From Lachnospiraceae bacterium (GTDB lineage: Bacteria; Bacillota; Clostridia; Lachnospirales; Lachnospiraceae), in the NCBI GenBank assembly GCA_015056735.1, contig SVFT01000013.1:18951-82950 (forward strand): DNA of 64,000 nucleotides, written 5' to 3'. Under the pieces are notes generated by a model, which saw only the letters and a list, made by a program, of their open reading frames with translations, did not search any database and was not told the origin of the DNA. Shown here piece after piece: positions 9,468 to 19,980 of the stretch. A program made the position numbers and the translations under genes. Position 1 is the stretch's first letter, and each line of letters opens with the position of its first letter.

Positions 9468-9496
9468 AGTGTATCATAGGGTTTTGGGAATGTCAA
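9468..9496 (-). promoter_or_regulatory. Strong sigma-A promoter for the TPR/AAA-like-glgB-chbG operon
   Basis: On the minus strand: TTGACA (9496-9491), 17-base spacer, TACACT (9473-9468). Transcription would begin near 9461, downstream of the ATG at 9477, so the usable start codon is the TTG at 9405. Confidence 0.8.
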
Positions 9497-9564
9497 AAAA
9501 AACAACAAGATATAGTGTTTTTCTATCTCTTCCCTATTATAATTTGTGGTAATCCGGCACTTCC

Positions 9565-9593
9565 TTGACATTGAGGTGCACGAATCCTATAAT
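9565..9593 (+). promoter_or_regulatory. Consensus sigma-A promoter for tyrS
   Basis: TTGACA (9565-9570), 17-base spacer, TATAAT (9588-9593): a perfect match to consensus. The leader to the tyrS ATG at 9645 is only about 45 bases, too short for a T-box riboswitch. Confidence 0.9.
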
Positions 9594-9644
9594 TATCGGT
9601 AGTTTGACACATGAAAGTGCAAAATTCAAAGGTAGGATAATAAG

Positions 9645-10865
9645 ATGAAGATTTTTGAAGAACTGAAAGCCAGAGGCTTACTTGCGCAGCTGACCGATGA
9701 GGATGAGATCCGTGAACTTATCAACAATGGGAAAGCTACTTTCTATATCGGGTTCGACCCCACCGCAGACAGCCTTCATGTCGGACACTTTATGGCTCTT
9801 TGCCTGATGAAGCGTCTTCAGATGGCAGGCAACAAACCGATCGCTTTGATCGGCGGCGGTACAGGTATGATCGGTGACCCGTCCGGCAGAAGTGACCTTC
9901 GCCAGGTATTAACGAAAGAGATCATCCAGCATAACTGTGACTGCTTTAAAGAGCAGATGAGCAAATTTATCGATTTCTCTGACGGCAAAGCGTTGATGGT
10001 CAACAATGCCGATTGGCTGCTTGACCTTAACTACGTTGAGTTCATCCGCGATATCGGTCCGCACTTCTCCGTAAACAATATGCTTCGTGCAGAGTGTTAC
10101 AAGCAGAGAATGGAGAAGGGTCTGACCTTCCTTGAATTTAACTACATGCTCATGCAGAGTTACGACTTCTTCGAACTGTTTAAGCGCTATGGCTGCAACA
10201 TGCAGTTCGGTGGCGATGACCAGTGGAGCAACATGCTCGGCGGTACAGAGCTGATCAGAAGAAAACTCGGAAAAGATGCATACGCCATGACAATCACCCT
10301 GCTTCTGAACTCTGAAGGCAAGAAAATGGGTAAGACGCAGAAGGGTGCCGTATGGCTCGATCCCAACAAGACTTCTCCTTTCGAATTCTACCAGTACTGG
10401 AGAAATGTTGCGGATGCCGATGTATTAAAATGCATTCGCATGCTGACATTCCTGCCTCTTGAAGAGATCGATAAGATGAACGATTGGGAAGGCAGTCAGC
10501 TCAATCAGGCAAAAGAGATCCTTGCTTTCGAACTGACCAAACTCGTTCACGGCGAAGAAGAGGCAAAAAAAGCGCAGGATGGTGCACGCGCTCTTTTCTC
10601 CACGGGTGATGCAGCAGATATGCCGACAGCGGAACTTTCCGACGAAGACTTCAATGAAGGAAACATCGATCTGATCGGTGTACTCGTTAAATCGGGTCTT
10701 GTTCCGACCAGATCCGAAGGAAGACGCGCGATCGAGCAGGGCGGTGTTACCGTTGACGGTGAGAAGATCACCGATGTGCATGCTTCCTTTGAAAAAACTG
10801 CTTTTGCCGACGGCAAGATCATTAAGCGTGGTAAAAAGAACTTCCGCAAAGTTTTTGCAAAATAA
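9645..10865 (+). CDS. tyrS: Tyrosyl-tRNA synthetase
   Basis: Class I aminoacyl-tRNA synthetase that charges tRNA-Tyr, 406 residues, the usual bacterial size. The HIGH-like motif HVGH is at residues 45-48 within [12 protein letters not shown], and the KMSKS-like motif is KMGKT (227-231). A C-terminal S4 RNA-binding domain follows ([20 protein letters not shown] region to the end). It is a single-gene unit with its own consensus promoter and a strong terminator, transcribed toward the origin, against its neighbours. No T-box leader is present, unlike many Firmicutes tyrS genes. Confidence 0.97.
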   Translation: MKIFEELKARGLLAQLTDEDEIRELINNGKATFYIGFDPTADSLHVGHFMALCLMKRLQMAGNKPIALIGGGTGMIGDPSGRSDLRQVLTKEIIQHNCDCFKEQMSKFIDFSDGKALMVNNADWLLDLNYVEFIRDIGPHFSVNNMLRAECYKQRMEKGLTFLEFNYMLMQSYDFFELFKRYGCNMQFGGDDQWSNMLGGTELIRRKLGKDAYAMTITLLLNSEGKKMGKTQKGAVWLDPNKTSPFEFYQYWRNVADADVLKCIRMLTFLPLEEIDKMNDWEGSQLNQAKEILAFELTKLVHGEEEAKKAQDGARALFSTGDAADMPTAELSDEDFNEGNIDLIGVLVKSGLVPTRSEGRRAIEQGGVTVDGEKITDVHASFEKTAFADGKIIKRGKKNFRKVFAK

Positions 10866-10881
10866 ATTGACAAAATAAAAG

Positions 10882-10911
10882 AGCGAATGGCGATCTGCCA
10901 TTCGCTTTTTT
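10882..10911. terminator. Bidirectional terminator between tyrS and rsmA
   Basis: AGCGAATGGC (10882-10891) pairs with GCCATTCGCT (10897-10906) around a five-base loop, followed by a T-run. An A-rich flank on the other side allows use by the convergent rsmA transcript. Confidence 0.92.
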
Positions 10912-10924
10912 CGTTATCATGCAA

Positions 10925-11803
10925 TTACAGTAATTCACTTAATCTTGCAAACTGCTCGAGTGTCAGTGCTTCGCCGCGGATCGTCGGGCTCAGTTCCATC
11001 TTCGCAAGCGCATTTTGTACATCTTCCTTTGTAACCGGAACGGACTTGCCGCTTGCAGTCTTCAACGCGCCCGCATTCCCAAGACCGTTTACAAGTGTCT
11101 TGCGTCTTTGGTTAAAGGAAGCACGAATCAGGGAGAAGAGCTTTTTCTCATCCTGCACCCTGATCGGCATCTCCTCATATCTGGTCAGTCGGATCACACT
11201 GCTTCCGACACCCGGCTTTGGAATAAAACATCCCGGCGAGACCTGCAATACAACTTCCGGCTTAGCATAAAACTGCACCGCAAGAGACAAAGCACCGTAA
11301 TCTTTTGTCCCCGGCCCTGCCTGCATACGATCTGCCACTTCTTTCTGGATCATGATCGTAATGCTTTTGAGAGGAACTTCATTTTCAAATAATCCCATAA
11401 TGATCGGTGTCGTAATATAGTACGGAAGATTTGCGACCACTTTGATCGGACGACCGCCGTTTCTTTCATCCGCAAGCTTCTTCAGATCTACCTTTAGGAT
11501 ATCATCATTGATCACCGTGACATTATCATAGGATGATAACGTATCCTGCAGGATCGGGATCAGCGTCTCGTCGATCTCCACCGCGACGACTTCACGAGCA
11601 TGTTCTGCCAGATACTGTGTCATCGTACCGATCCCGGGTCCGATCTCCAATACCAAATCATCCTTTGTGATCTCGGCTGCATCGATGATATGCTCTAAAA
11701 CATTACTGTCGATCAGAAAGTTCTGTCCGAACTTTTTCTGAAAATTGAAATTGTATTTTTTCAGTATCTCAATGGTATTCGTGGGATTCCCCAGATTGGC
11801 CAT
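10925..11803 (-). CDS. rsmA: 16S rRNA (adenine1518-N6/adenine1519-N6) dimethyltransferase
   Basis: KsgA/RsmA dimethylates two adjacent adenines near the 3' end of 16S rRNA during late 30S assembly. Class I SAM-binding features are present: NFLIDSNVLEHI, LEIGPGIGTMTQYLA and the catalytic VANLPYYITTPII. A longer frame exists up to 11902, but I place the start at ATG 11803 (MANLGNPTNT, 292 residues), because GGAGG lies nine bases upstream and homology begins there. The start lies 35 bases inside the end of tatD, indicating translational coupling. The usual Firmicutes neighbour rnmV is absent from between the two genes. Confidence 0.95.
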   Translation of the reverse strand: MANLGNPTNTIEILKKYNFNFQKKFGQNFLIDSNVLEHIIDAAEITKDDLVLEIGPGIGTMTQYLAEHAREVVAVEIDETLIPILQDTLSSYDNVTVINDDILKVDLKKLADERNGGRPIKVVANLPYYITTPIIMGLFENEVPLKSITIMIQKEVADRMQAGPGTKDYGALSLAVQFYAKPEVVLQVSPGCFIPKPGVGSSVIRLTRYEEMPIRVQDEKKLFSLIRASFNQRRKTLVNGLGNAGALKTASGKSVPVTKEDVQNALAKMELSPTIRGEALTLEQFARLSELL

Positions 11804-12578
11804 ATTCGTTTTCCTCCAAACGGAAGATCCGTTTTGCGTTACTTGCTGTCTGCTCTTCAACTGTTTTCGTATCTGTCTTTTTGATCTCTGCGATCGCCTC
11901 AATGATATACGGCAGGTATAACGAAGAATTCCTCTTTCCGCGGTGCGGTACCGGCGCCATATACGGACAATCCGTTTCTACGACGATCCGCTCAAGCGGG
12001 ATGTACTCCACCGCTTCTTTCAGTTTCTTGGCATTCGGAAACGTTACAACACCGCCGATGCCGAAAGAATATCCCATATCCAAAAAATCTCTCGCAGTCT
12101 CTTTTGAGTAGGAATAGCAATGAATGATGCCGCCCGTACTGCCTGCGTGGTGTTCTTTCATCAGGTCAAGTGTATCTTTCGCCGCTTCCCTCGAATGAAT
12201 GATCACGGGAAGGTTGCGCTCTTTTGACAAGAGAAGCTGACGAATAAACCATTTTTTCTGTGTCTCATGATCCGGCTCGGGCCAATGATAATCCAGCCCG
12301 ATCTCTCCGATCGCAACTGCTTTTTTGTGAAAAGATGCCTGCTTTACTTTATCAAAAGATGCCTCTGTAAGCGCACCGCTATCACTTGGATGGATCCCGA
12401 CTGCCGCATAAATGAACGGATACCGTTCCGCCAATCCGAGTGTTGTTACCAGCGAAGGAAGATCCGAGCAGACATTTACGATCTGTCCGATTCCGCTTTT
12501 CTGCATACGAGCAATCAGCTCATCGCGATCTTCATTAAACGCCTCATCATCATAATGTGCATGACTTTCAAATATCAT
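11769..12578 (-). CDS. tatD: TatD family hydrolase/deoxyribonuclease
   Basis: Metal-dependent TIM-barrel hydrolase of the TatD family, 269 residues, full length. Metal ligands are visible in ESHAHYD (His6, His8), AIGEIGLDYHW (Glu), VIIHSREA, IIHCYS and VETDCPY. Members have 3'-5' DNase/RNase activity and roles in DNA repair or RNA quality control; the exact role varies. It is co-transcribed with rsmA, the common Firmicutes arrangement. It is driven by a promoter that lies back-to-back with that of tRNA-Lys. Confidence 0.92.
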   Translation of the reverse strand: MIFESHAHYDDEAFNEDRDELIARMQKSGIGQIVNVCSDLPSLVTTLGLAERYPFIYAAVGIHPSDSGALTEASFDKVKQASFHKKAVAIGEIGLDYHWPEPDHETQKKWFIRQLLLSKERNLPVIIHSREAAKDTLDLMKEHHAGSTGGIIHCYSYSKETARDFLDMGYSFGIGGVVTFPNAKKLKEAVEYIPLERIVVETDCPYMAPVPHRGKRNSSLYLPYIIEAIAEIKKTDTKTVEEQTASNAKRIFRLEENEYGQSGESHEYH

Positions 12579-12621
12579 TTTTTTACTTCCTTAATTTCCT
12601 CAAATTTTTTTCAAAAAGTCC

Positions 12622-12650
12622 TTGCAAACTAAATGATATTATACTATAAT
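12622..12650 (+). promoter_or_regulatory. Promoter of tRNA-Lys
   Basis: TTGCAA (12622-12627), 17-base spacer, TATAAT (12645-12650). The expected start near 12657 is about 27 bases before the tRNA. Confidence 0.75.
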
Positions 12651-12666
12651 CATTCTTGCGTTGTAA
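12638..12666 (-). promoter_or_regulatory. Promoter of tatD-rsmA, overlapping the tRNA-Lys promoter
   Basis: On the minus strand: TTACAA (12666-12661), 17-base spacer, TATAAT (12643-12638). Its -10 box is separated by one base from the tRNA-Lys -10 box (ATTATA-C-TATAAT). The -35 element is weak. Confidence 0.5.
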
Positions 12667-12683
12667 ATCAATACAGTGCAAAT

Positions 12684-12756
12684 GCGCGATTAGCTCAGCT
12701 GGCAGAGCACCTGACTCTTAATCAGGGTGTCCAGGGTTCGAACCCCTGATCGCGCA
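12684..12756 (+). tRNA. tRNA-Lys (anticodon CUU)
   Basis: The 73-base cloverleaf has a seven-pair acceptor stem GCGCGAT/ATCGCGC, D-loop AGCTGGCAGA, anticodon stem CCTGA/TCAGG with loop CTCTTAA (anticodon CTT, reading AAG), a short variable loop and GGTTCGAACCC in the T arm. The discriminator base is A. CCA is not encoded. Confidence 0.97.
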
Positions 12757-12816
12757 TCTTTTTTTTACCCTTCTTTTCTGTGGAGTGTTGCTTTTGACAC
12801 TCTAACATAAAAAACA

Positions 12817-12846
12817 AGGCGAGAGGAGCGTTCCTCTCGCCTTTCT
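12817..12846. terminator. Terminator between tRNA-Lys and the antiporter gene
   Basis: AGGCGAGAGGA (12817-12827) pairs with TCCTCTCGCCT (12832-12842) around a four-base loop, followed by TTCTT. The plus 5' flank is A-rich, so the minus-strand antiporter transcript can use it as well. Confidence 0.85.
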
Positions 12847-12854
12847 TATTTCTA

Positions 12855-14030
12855 TCAATCTTCCGGATTTTTTGAATACAGGATCTTTAAGATGATCGGT
12901 GTCAATATGGATGACACGATGATCAACAGGATAACTGATGTAAAGTATACCGGCTCCATCATTCCAACCGACAATCCTTTTTGCGAGACGATCAACGCTA
13001 CTTCACCTCGCGTCATCATGCCGACGCCGATCTTCAGAGAATCCTGATTGGAGAATCGACACAGTTTTCCCATCAGACCGCACCCTATGATCTTGCTCAA
13101 AAGTCCGACTGCAACAAATCCGATCGAAAACAGCAGGATATTCATGTCAAGATTACTGATATTGGTCTTTAAACCGATACTTGCAAAAAAGATCGGGCCA
13201 AAAAGCATATAGGAATTGATATCCATCTTTTCATCGATGTATTCAGAATCCTTCAATGAACATAAGATGATCCCGGCAAAATATGCACCGGTGATATCAG
13301 CAATCCCAAAGTACTCTTCCGCAACATATGCCATTGCAAGGCAGAATGCAAGGCCCGCGATCGGTATACGTCTGGTATGCGGATAGCGCTTGTCGACCCA
13401 CTTGAATACATGATAAGCAATGTATCCGACAACGATTGAAAATACAAAGAAAAGCACAGTATGAATGATGACAAGCATCGGATCGGAATCCGGATTCTTG
13501 AATCCGATGACGAATGTCAGAACAATGATACCGATGATATCATCGATGATCGCAGCACTTAAGATCGTCGTTCCGACTTTACCTTTCAGTTTGCCCATCT
13601 CTTTTAAAGACTGAACCGTGATGCTGACAGATGTCGCCGTTAAGATCGTTCCCATAAAGACTGCTTTATAAAAGCCGTCACTCCCCCACGGCTCTCTTCC
13701 GTAAAAGCAAAAATACAGAATAGCACCGCAAACAAGCGGGACAAAAACACCGCAACATGCGATCAAAAATGCGATCGGCCCTGTTTTTAACAGTTCTTTT
13801 AAGTCTGTTTCAAGTCCGGCAGAGAACATCAGAAGGATTACACCGATCTCTGCCATCTGTGTCAGAAAATCTGTTTGCTGTACGAATCCCAAAAGACAAG
13901 GACCAATGATAAGACCTGCCAGGATCTCACCGACAACCTGCGGTGCTTTACATTTTCTGGCAACGATAGCCATAAATTTTGCAGCGATAATAATGATCGC
14001 CAAGTCTCTGAATACCAAATAAGCTTCCAT
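12855..14030 (-). CDS. CPA2 family cation/proton antiporter
   Basis: Integral membrane protein of 391 residues with about twelve hydrophobic segments, of the monovalent cation:proton antiporter-2 (KefB/NapA-like) family. The ion-binding Asp-Asp pair sits in AAIIDDIIGIIV, and CKAPQVVGEILAGLIIGP is the family's N-terminal signature. No C-terminal TrkA/RCK nucleotide-binding domain follows, so it resembles the short Na+/H+ or K+/H+ exchangers. A longer frame begins at 14072, but I choose ATG 14030 (MEAYLVFRD) because AAAGGA lies upstream and the extra residues are not hydrophobic-family sequence. The transported ion is not determinable here. Confidence 0.9.
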   Translation of the reverse strand: MEAYLVFRDLAIIIIAAKFMAIVARKCKAPQVVGEILAGLIIGPCLLGFVQQTDFLTQMAEIGVILLMFSAGLETDLKELLKTGPIAFLIACCGVFVPLVCGAILYFCFYGREPWGSDGFYKAVFMGTILTATSVSITVQSLKEMGKLKGKVGTTILSAAIIDDIIGIIVLTFVIGFKNPDSDPMLVIIHTVLFFVFSIVVGYIAYHVFKWVDKRYPHTRRIPIAGLAFCLAMAYVAEEYFGIADITGAYFAGIILCSLKDSEYIDEKMDINSYMLFGPIFFASIGLKTNISNLDMNILLFSIGFVAVGLLSKIIGCGLMGKLCRFSNQDSLKIGVGMMTRGEVALIVSQKGLSVGMMEPVYFTSVILLIIVSSILTPIILKILYSKNPED

Positions 14031-14052
14031 GATAAATCCTTTCATAATCATA

Positions 14053-14084
14053 GATGCGAAAGGGCTCCTCAACCCTTTCGCATC
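14053..14084 (-). other. Strong intergenic hairpin after gyrA without a U-tract
   Basis: A 12-base-pair perfect inverted repeat: GATGCGAAAGGG (14053-14064) and CCCTTTCGCATC (14073-14084), eight-base loop. On the minus strand it follows gyrA but is followed by TATGATTATG, not T-runs. It could be an mRNA-stabilising or processing element or a weak terminator ahead of the antiporter gene. Confidence 0.6.
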
Positions 14085-14097
14085 CGGTTAATAATAA

Positions 14098-16668
14098 CTA
14101 CTCTTCGTCTTCTTCAACAGGCAGCGTTACTTCTTCATCATCGTCATCGATGATACCGCCACGCTCATTTTCAGGAATCTCCTCCATTGCATCTTCCACG
14201 TTGTCAAATTCCTGATCCCCGTTGGATACTTTCTCACGTACCTTTGCGATCTTCGCAACCGTAACGTCTTTATCAAGGTTGATCAGTTTAACTCCCGATG
14301 TGATCCTCTTTAAGACCGTAACATCCGCCATTCTGATCTGAATGATGATGCCGCCTGTCGTGATCATCATGATCTCATGCTCATCATTTACGGCCTTTAT
14401 TCCGACAACATCACCGGTCTTTTCCGTGATCTTGTAGCACTTCACACCTTTTCCGCCACGATTTTGGATATTGAACTCAGATAATTTTGTTCTCTTACCC
14501 ATGCCGTTTGCGGATACGATCAGAAGAGAATCACCCTGATGATCCAGCTGCATGCCGACGATCTTATCGTCTTTGTTAAGGTGCATACCGATGACACCCA
14601 TGGATGCACGACCCGTTCTTCTGACATCGGTTTCTTTAAATGCGATACACATACCTTTCTGTGTTACCAGATAAATGATCGTATCGGCATCAGTTGTTTT
14701 CACTTCGATGAGTTCATCATCATCACGAAGATTGATCGCATTCAGGCCGTTCTTTCTGATATGACTGTATTCCTGAATAGATGTTTTCTTGACGATACCC
14801 TTTGCGGTGACCATAAACAGATTCTTCTCTTCAGAGAAGGACTGAACAGGGATCATCGCGCTGATCTTTTCTTCCGGATTGATCTGAAGGAGATTTACGA
14901 TCGCCGTGCCACGCGCGGTTCTGCTCGCTTCAGGAATCTCATACGCCTTCATTCTGTATACACGGCCGAAGTTTGTAAAGAACATCAGATAATTATGCGT
15001 TGTTGTCATCAAGAGATCTTCAATGAAATCATCCTCGATGGTCTGCATACCTTTGATGCCTTTGCCACCACGGTTCTGACTCTTGAAATTGTCAACCGTC
15101 ATACGCTTGATATATCCAAGATTCGTAAGTGCGATCACCGTATTTTCTTTCGGAATCATATCTTCCATGGAGATATCATACGCATCAAATCCGATCCTGC
15201 TCTTTCTGTCAACACCGTATTTGTCGGAGATCGTCATGATCTCCGTACGGATCACACCAAGCAAAACCTTCTCATCTGCAAGAATCAGTTTCAACTCTTC
15301 GATCTTCTTTAAGAGTTCCTGATGCTCGTTTTCGATCTTCTCACGCTCTAAACCGGTCAGCGTCTTTAAACGCATATCAACGATCGCCTGTGCCTGCGGA
15401 TCGGTCAGACCAAATCGCTCCATCAAAGCATCTTTTGCTGCCTGTGTATTGGCACTTCCTCTGATGATCGCGATCACTTCATCGATATTATCGAGTGCGA
15501 TCAATAATCCCTGTAAGATATGATCACGCTCTTCTGCTTTATTCAGATCGTATTTTGTTCTTCTTGTAACAACATCCTTCTGGTGGAGCAGATAAAGCTT
15601 CAGCATATCAAGGATGTTCAGGATCTTCGGCTCGTTGTTGACAAGTGCCAGCATGATGATACCGAATGTATCCTGCATCTGTGTATGTTTATAGAGCTGA
15701 TTCAAGATCACGTTTGCATTTGCATCGCGTCGAAGCTCGATCACGATTCTCATACCGTCTCTGTCGGATTCATCACGAAGATCCGTGATCCCGTCAATTT
15801 TTTTATCACGATGCAACTCTGCGATCTTTTCGATCAGTTTCGCTTTATTGACAAGGTAAGGCAGCTCCGAAACGATGATCTGATTCTTTCCGTTCGGAAG
15901 TGTCTCGATATCGGTTACTGCTCTGACTTTTACCTTACCGCGTCCTGTTCTGTATGCTTCCTCGCTCCCTCTTGTTCCGAGGATCACACCGCCTGTCGGA
16001 AAATCAGGTGCTTTTACGATATCAAGCAGCTCTTCGATCTCTGTCTCTCGATCTTCCGTTACCTGATTATCGATGATCTTGACAACTGCAGCGATCACTT
16101 CACGAAGATTATGCGGTGGAATGTTGGTCGCCATACCAACGGCGATTCCGGTCGTTCCGTTTACAAGCAGATTCGGAAAACGGCTCGGAAGTACAACAGG
16201 TTCTTTCTCCGTCTCATCAAAGTTCGGCGCAAAATCAACGGTGTTTTTATTGATATCTGCGATCATCTCCAAAGAGATCTTGGACAGTCTGGCTTCTGTA
16301 TAACGCATTGCAGCCGCACCGTCACCGTCAACAGAACCAAAGTTTCCGTGACCGTCAACAAGTACGTGGTTCATGGACCAGGGCTGTGCCATGTTAACCA
16401 GCGATCCATAGATGGAGCTGTCACCGTGCGGGTGATATTTACCCATTGTATCACCGACGATACGTGCACTTTTTCTGTGCGGCTTGTCAGGTGTATTGCC
16501 AAGTTCTACCATAGAGTAGAGAACTCTTCTCTGTACCGGTTTTAATCCATCCCTTACATCCGGCAATGCACGAGATGCGATAACACTCATTGCATAGTCG
16601 ATGTAGGAACTCTCCATCGTTTTTCTCAGATCTACGTCGTGGACTTTATCAAATATTGTATCTTCCAC
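14098..16668 (-). CDS. gyrA: DNA gyrase subunit A
   Basis: Breakage-reunion subunit of DNA gyrase, 856 residues, starting at GTG 16668 with GGAGG seven bases upstream. The catalytic tyrosine is Tyr123 in [12 protein letters not shown]. The DNA-gate helix reads [17 protein letters not shown]: Ser84 corresponds to E. coli Ser83, and Gly88 stands at the position of Asp87. The C-terminal beta-pinwheel contains two QNRGGKG segments, GyrA-box-like, and the protein ends in an acidic tail (DDDDEE...EEDEE). It lies 35 bases after gyrB in the dnaA-dnaN-yaaA-recF-gyrB-gyrA series typical of Firmicutes origins. Confidence 0.98.
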   Translation of the reverse strand: MEDTIFDKVHDVDLRKTMESSYIDYAMSVIASRALPDVRDGLKPVQRRVLYSMVELGNTPDKPHRKSARIVGDTMGKYHPHGDSSIYGSLVNMAQPWSMNHVLVDGHGNFGSVDGDGAAAMRYTEARLSKISLEMIADINKNTVDFAPNFDETEKEPVVLPSRFPNLLVNGTTGIAVGMATNIPPHNLREVIAAVVKIIDNQVTEDRETEIEELLDIVKAPDFPTGGVILGTRGSEEAYRTGRGKVKVRAVTDIETLPNGKNQIIVSELPYLVNKAKLIEKIAELHRDKKIDGITDLRDESDRDGMRIVIELRRDANANVILNQLYKHTQMQDTFGIIMLALVNNEPKILNILDMLKLYLLHQKDVVTRRTKYDLNKAEERDHILQGLLIALDNIDEVIAIIRGSANTQAAKDALMERFGLTDPQAQAIVDMRLKTLTGLEREKIENEHQELLKKIEELKLILADEKVLLGVIRTEIMTISDKYGVDRKSRIGFDAYDISMEDMIPKENTVIALTNLGYIKRMTVDNFKSQNRGGKGIKGMQTIEDDFIEDLLMTTTHNYLMFFTNFGRVYRMKAYEIPEASRTARGTAIVNLLQINPEEKISAMIPVQSFSEEKNLFMVTAKGIVKKTSIQEYSHIRKNGLNAINLRDDDELIEVKTTDADTIIYLVTQKGMCIAFKETDVRRTGRASMGVIGMHLNKDDKIVGMQLDHQGDSLLIVSANGMGKRTKLSEFNIQNRGGKGVKCYKITEKTGDVVGIKAVNDEHEIMMITTGGIIIQIRMADVTVLKRITSGVKLINLDKDVTVAKIAKVREKVSNGDQEFDNVEDAMEEIPENERGGIIDDDDEEVTLPVEEDEE

Positions 16669-16703
16669 TGTGCTTCCTCCAAAGGATAAGTAAGTATCTC
16701 TCC

Positions 16704-18656
<1,953 letters not shown>

Positions 18657-18670
18657 TCAGAATCCGCAAT

Positions 18671-19756
18671 TTAATTCTCTCCGGTAACGATTCCTTCCGT
18701 TACTCTGAAAATCTTATTGATCTGAAAACGATTATTGATAAAATCATCAAGCCCGGTACAGGTAATGATCGTCTGAACATTTCCTATACTGTTTAGAAGA
18801 TAGTTTTGTCTGTTTGAATCAAGTTCGGATAAAACATCATCTAACAGTAAAACGGGCGTGGTTTTTGCAATCTTTTTTACAAGTTCTATTTCAGACAGCT
18901 TTAGTGAAAGAGCTGCCGTCCTTTGCTGTCCCTGAGATCCAAATTTTCTGATATCTATTTCATCAACATAAAATGAAAAATCATCCCTATGAGGACCGGT
19001 AGTTGTCTGCTTTAATGCAATATCCTTTTCTCTGCGGGAAATACATTTTTTTTCAAATGTTTCAATAGAAACATCCGGCTCATATCGGATCACAAGATTT
19101 TCCTTTTCACCGGTTAATCTGTAATGAATATCATGGATGATGGAATTCAACTGATCAGTAAAATTCATACGTCTTTCAATGATCTTACTGCCATATGAAA
19201 TCAGCTGCTGATCCCAGATCGATAATGTTTCCTTTAAAGACGGGTTTTGAACAAGATCTTTTAAAAGTTTATTTCTTTGATTGACCGTTTTATTATAGTG
19301 ATTAAGGTTGTACAGGTAAAATGGATCAAGCTGGCAAAGCTCCATATCCACAAAACGTCTTCTTTCGGAAGGTCCTTCTTTTACAATACTTAAGTCTTCC
19401 GGTGAAAAAAGAACAACATTTAGTATTCCTAAAAGATCCGCTGCCTTTTTGATCTTTTGTCCGTTGATCGCAATTCCTTTAGATTTTGATTTTCTAAGAT
19501 GCATATCGATCTTATAATCCATCTCTTCTTTTTGAAGATAAGTCCTGATATGGGACTCTTCTTCATTAAAACGGATCATATCTGCATCTTTTGTTCCACG
19601 ATGGGATTTTGTTGTTGCAGAAAGATAGATTGCTTCAAGGATATTTGTCTTTCCTTGCGCGTTATCTCCGTAAAAAATATTAGTCCCATGATTAAAACTG
19701 ATATTTAATGATCCGTAATTTCTGAAGTTGGATAATTCTAGTGAATTGATGATCAT
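18671..19756 (-). CDS. recF: DNA replication and repair protein RecF
   Basis: SMC-like ATPase that helps load RecA at gapped DNA, 361 residues. Walker A is GDNAQGKT (residues 30-37), the ABC signature region is KFGSQGQQRTAALSLKLSE, and Walker B is VLLLDDVLSELDSNR. The start codon overlaps the yaaA stop by one base (TAATG), so the two are translationally coupled; its own ribosome-binding site is weak. Confidence 0.97.
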   Translation of the reverse strand: MIINSLELSNFRNYGSLNISFNHGTNIFYGDNAQGKTNILEAIYLSATTKSHRGTKDADMIRFNEEESHIRTYLQKEEMDYKIDMHLRKSKSKGIAINGQKIKKAADLLGILNVVLFSPEDLSIVKEGPSERRRFVDMELCQLDPFYLYNLNHYNKTVNQRNKLLKDLVQNPSLKETLSIWDQQLISYGSKIIERRMNFTDQLNSIIHDIHYRLTGEKENLVIRYEPDVSIETFEKKCISRREKDIALKQTTTGPHRDDFSFYVDEIDIRKFGSQGQQRTAALSLKLSEIELVKKIAKTTPVLLLDDVLSELDSNRQNYLLNSIGNVQTIITCTGLDDFINNRFQINKIFRVTEGIVTGEN

Positions 19757-19968
19757 TACTTACTTTCGATCCTGATCTGTTTTCCTTTATATTCAACAAC
19801 ATCGCCGGATCTTATTTTTTTTCCGCGTTGCAGCTCCTGAACTCCGTTTACTTTTACATTACCTTCAATGATCGCATATTTTGCATCAACACCACTGCCA
19901 CAAAGACCTGCTGCTTTTAACACCTGGCCAAGTTTTATAAATTCATCATTGATCGTAAAAGTTTCCAT
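19756..19968 (-). CDS. yaaA: S4-domain RNA-binding protein YaaA
   Basis: A 70-residue protein that consists only of an S4 domain (LGQVLKAAGLCGSG...YAIIEGNVKVNGVQE). It sits between dnaN and recF, exactly where Firmicutes encode YaaA/RlbA, which has been linked to ribosome large-subunit assembly in Bacillus subtilis. It is coupled to recF by a one-base overlap and follows dnaN by 12 bases. Confidence 0.92.
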   Translation of the reverse strand: METFTINDEFIKLGQVLKAAGLCGSGVDAKYAIIEGNVKVNGVQELQRGKKIRSGDVVEYKGKQIRIESK

Positions 19969-19980
19969 TTTAATACCTAT

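Noticed and set aside
9594..9644. T-box riboswitch before tyrS (and before serS at 35601-35614)
   Set aside because: The leaders are only about 45 and 14 bases; no specifier stem or terminator is possible.
11804..11902. 33-residue N-terminal extension of RsmA
   Set aside because: It overlaps tatD deeply, lacks family similarity, and a strong ribosome-binding site precedes ATG 11803.
12784..12803. Small hairpin GAGTGT/ACACTC after tRNA-Lys
   Set aside because: Only six pairs with no T-run; the stronger terminator at 12817-12846 explains termination.
15520..16545. 341-codon open frame on the plus strand (also 14539-15312)
   Set aside because: Antisense to gyrA, with composition typical of a reversed codon pattern.
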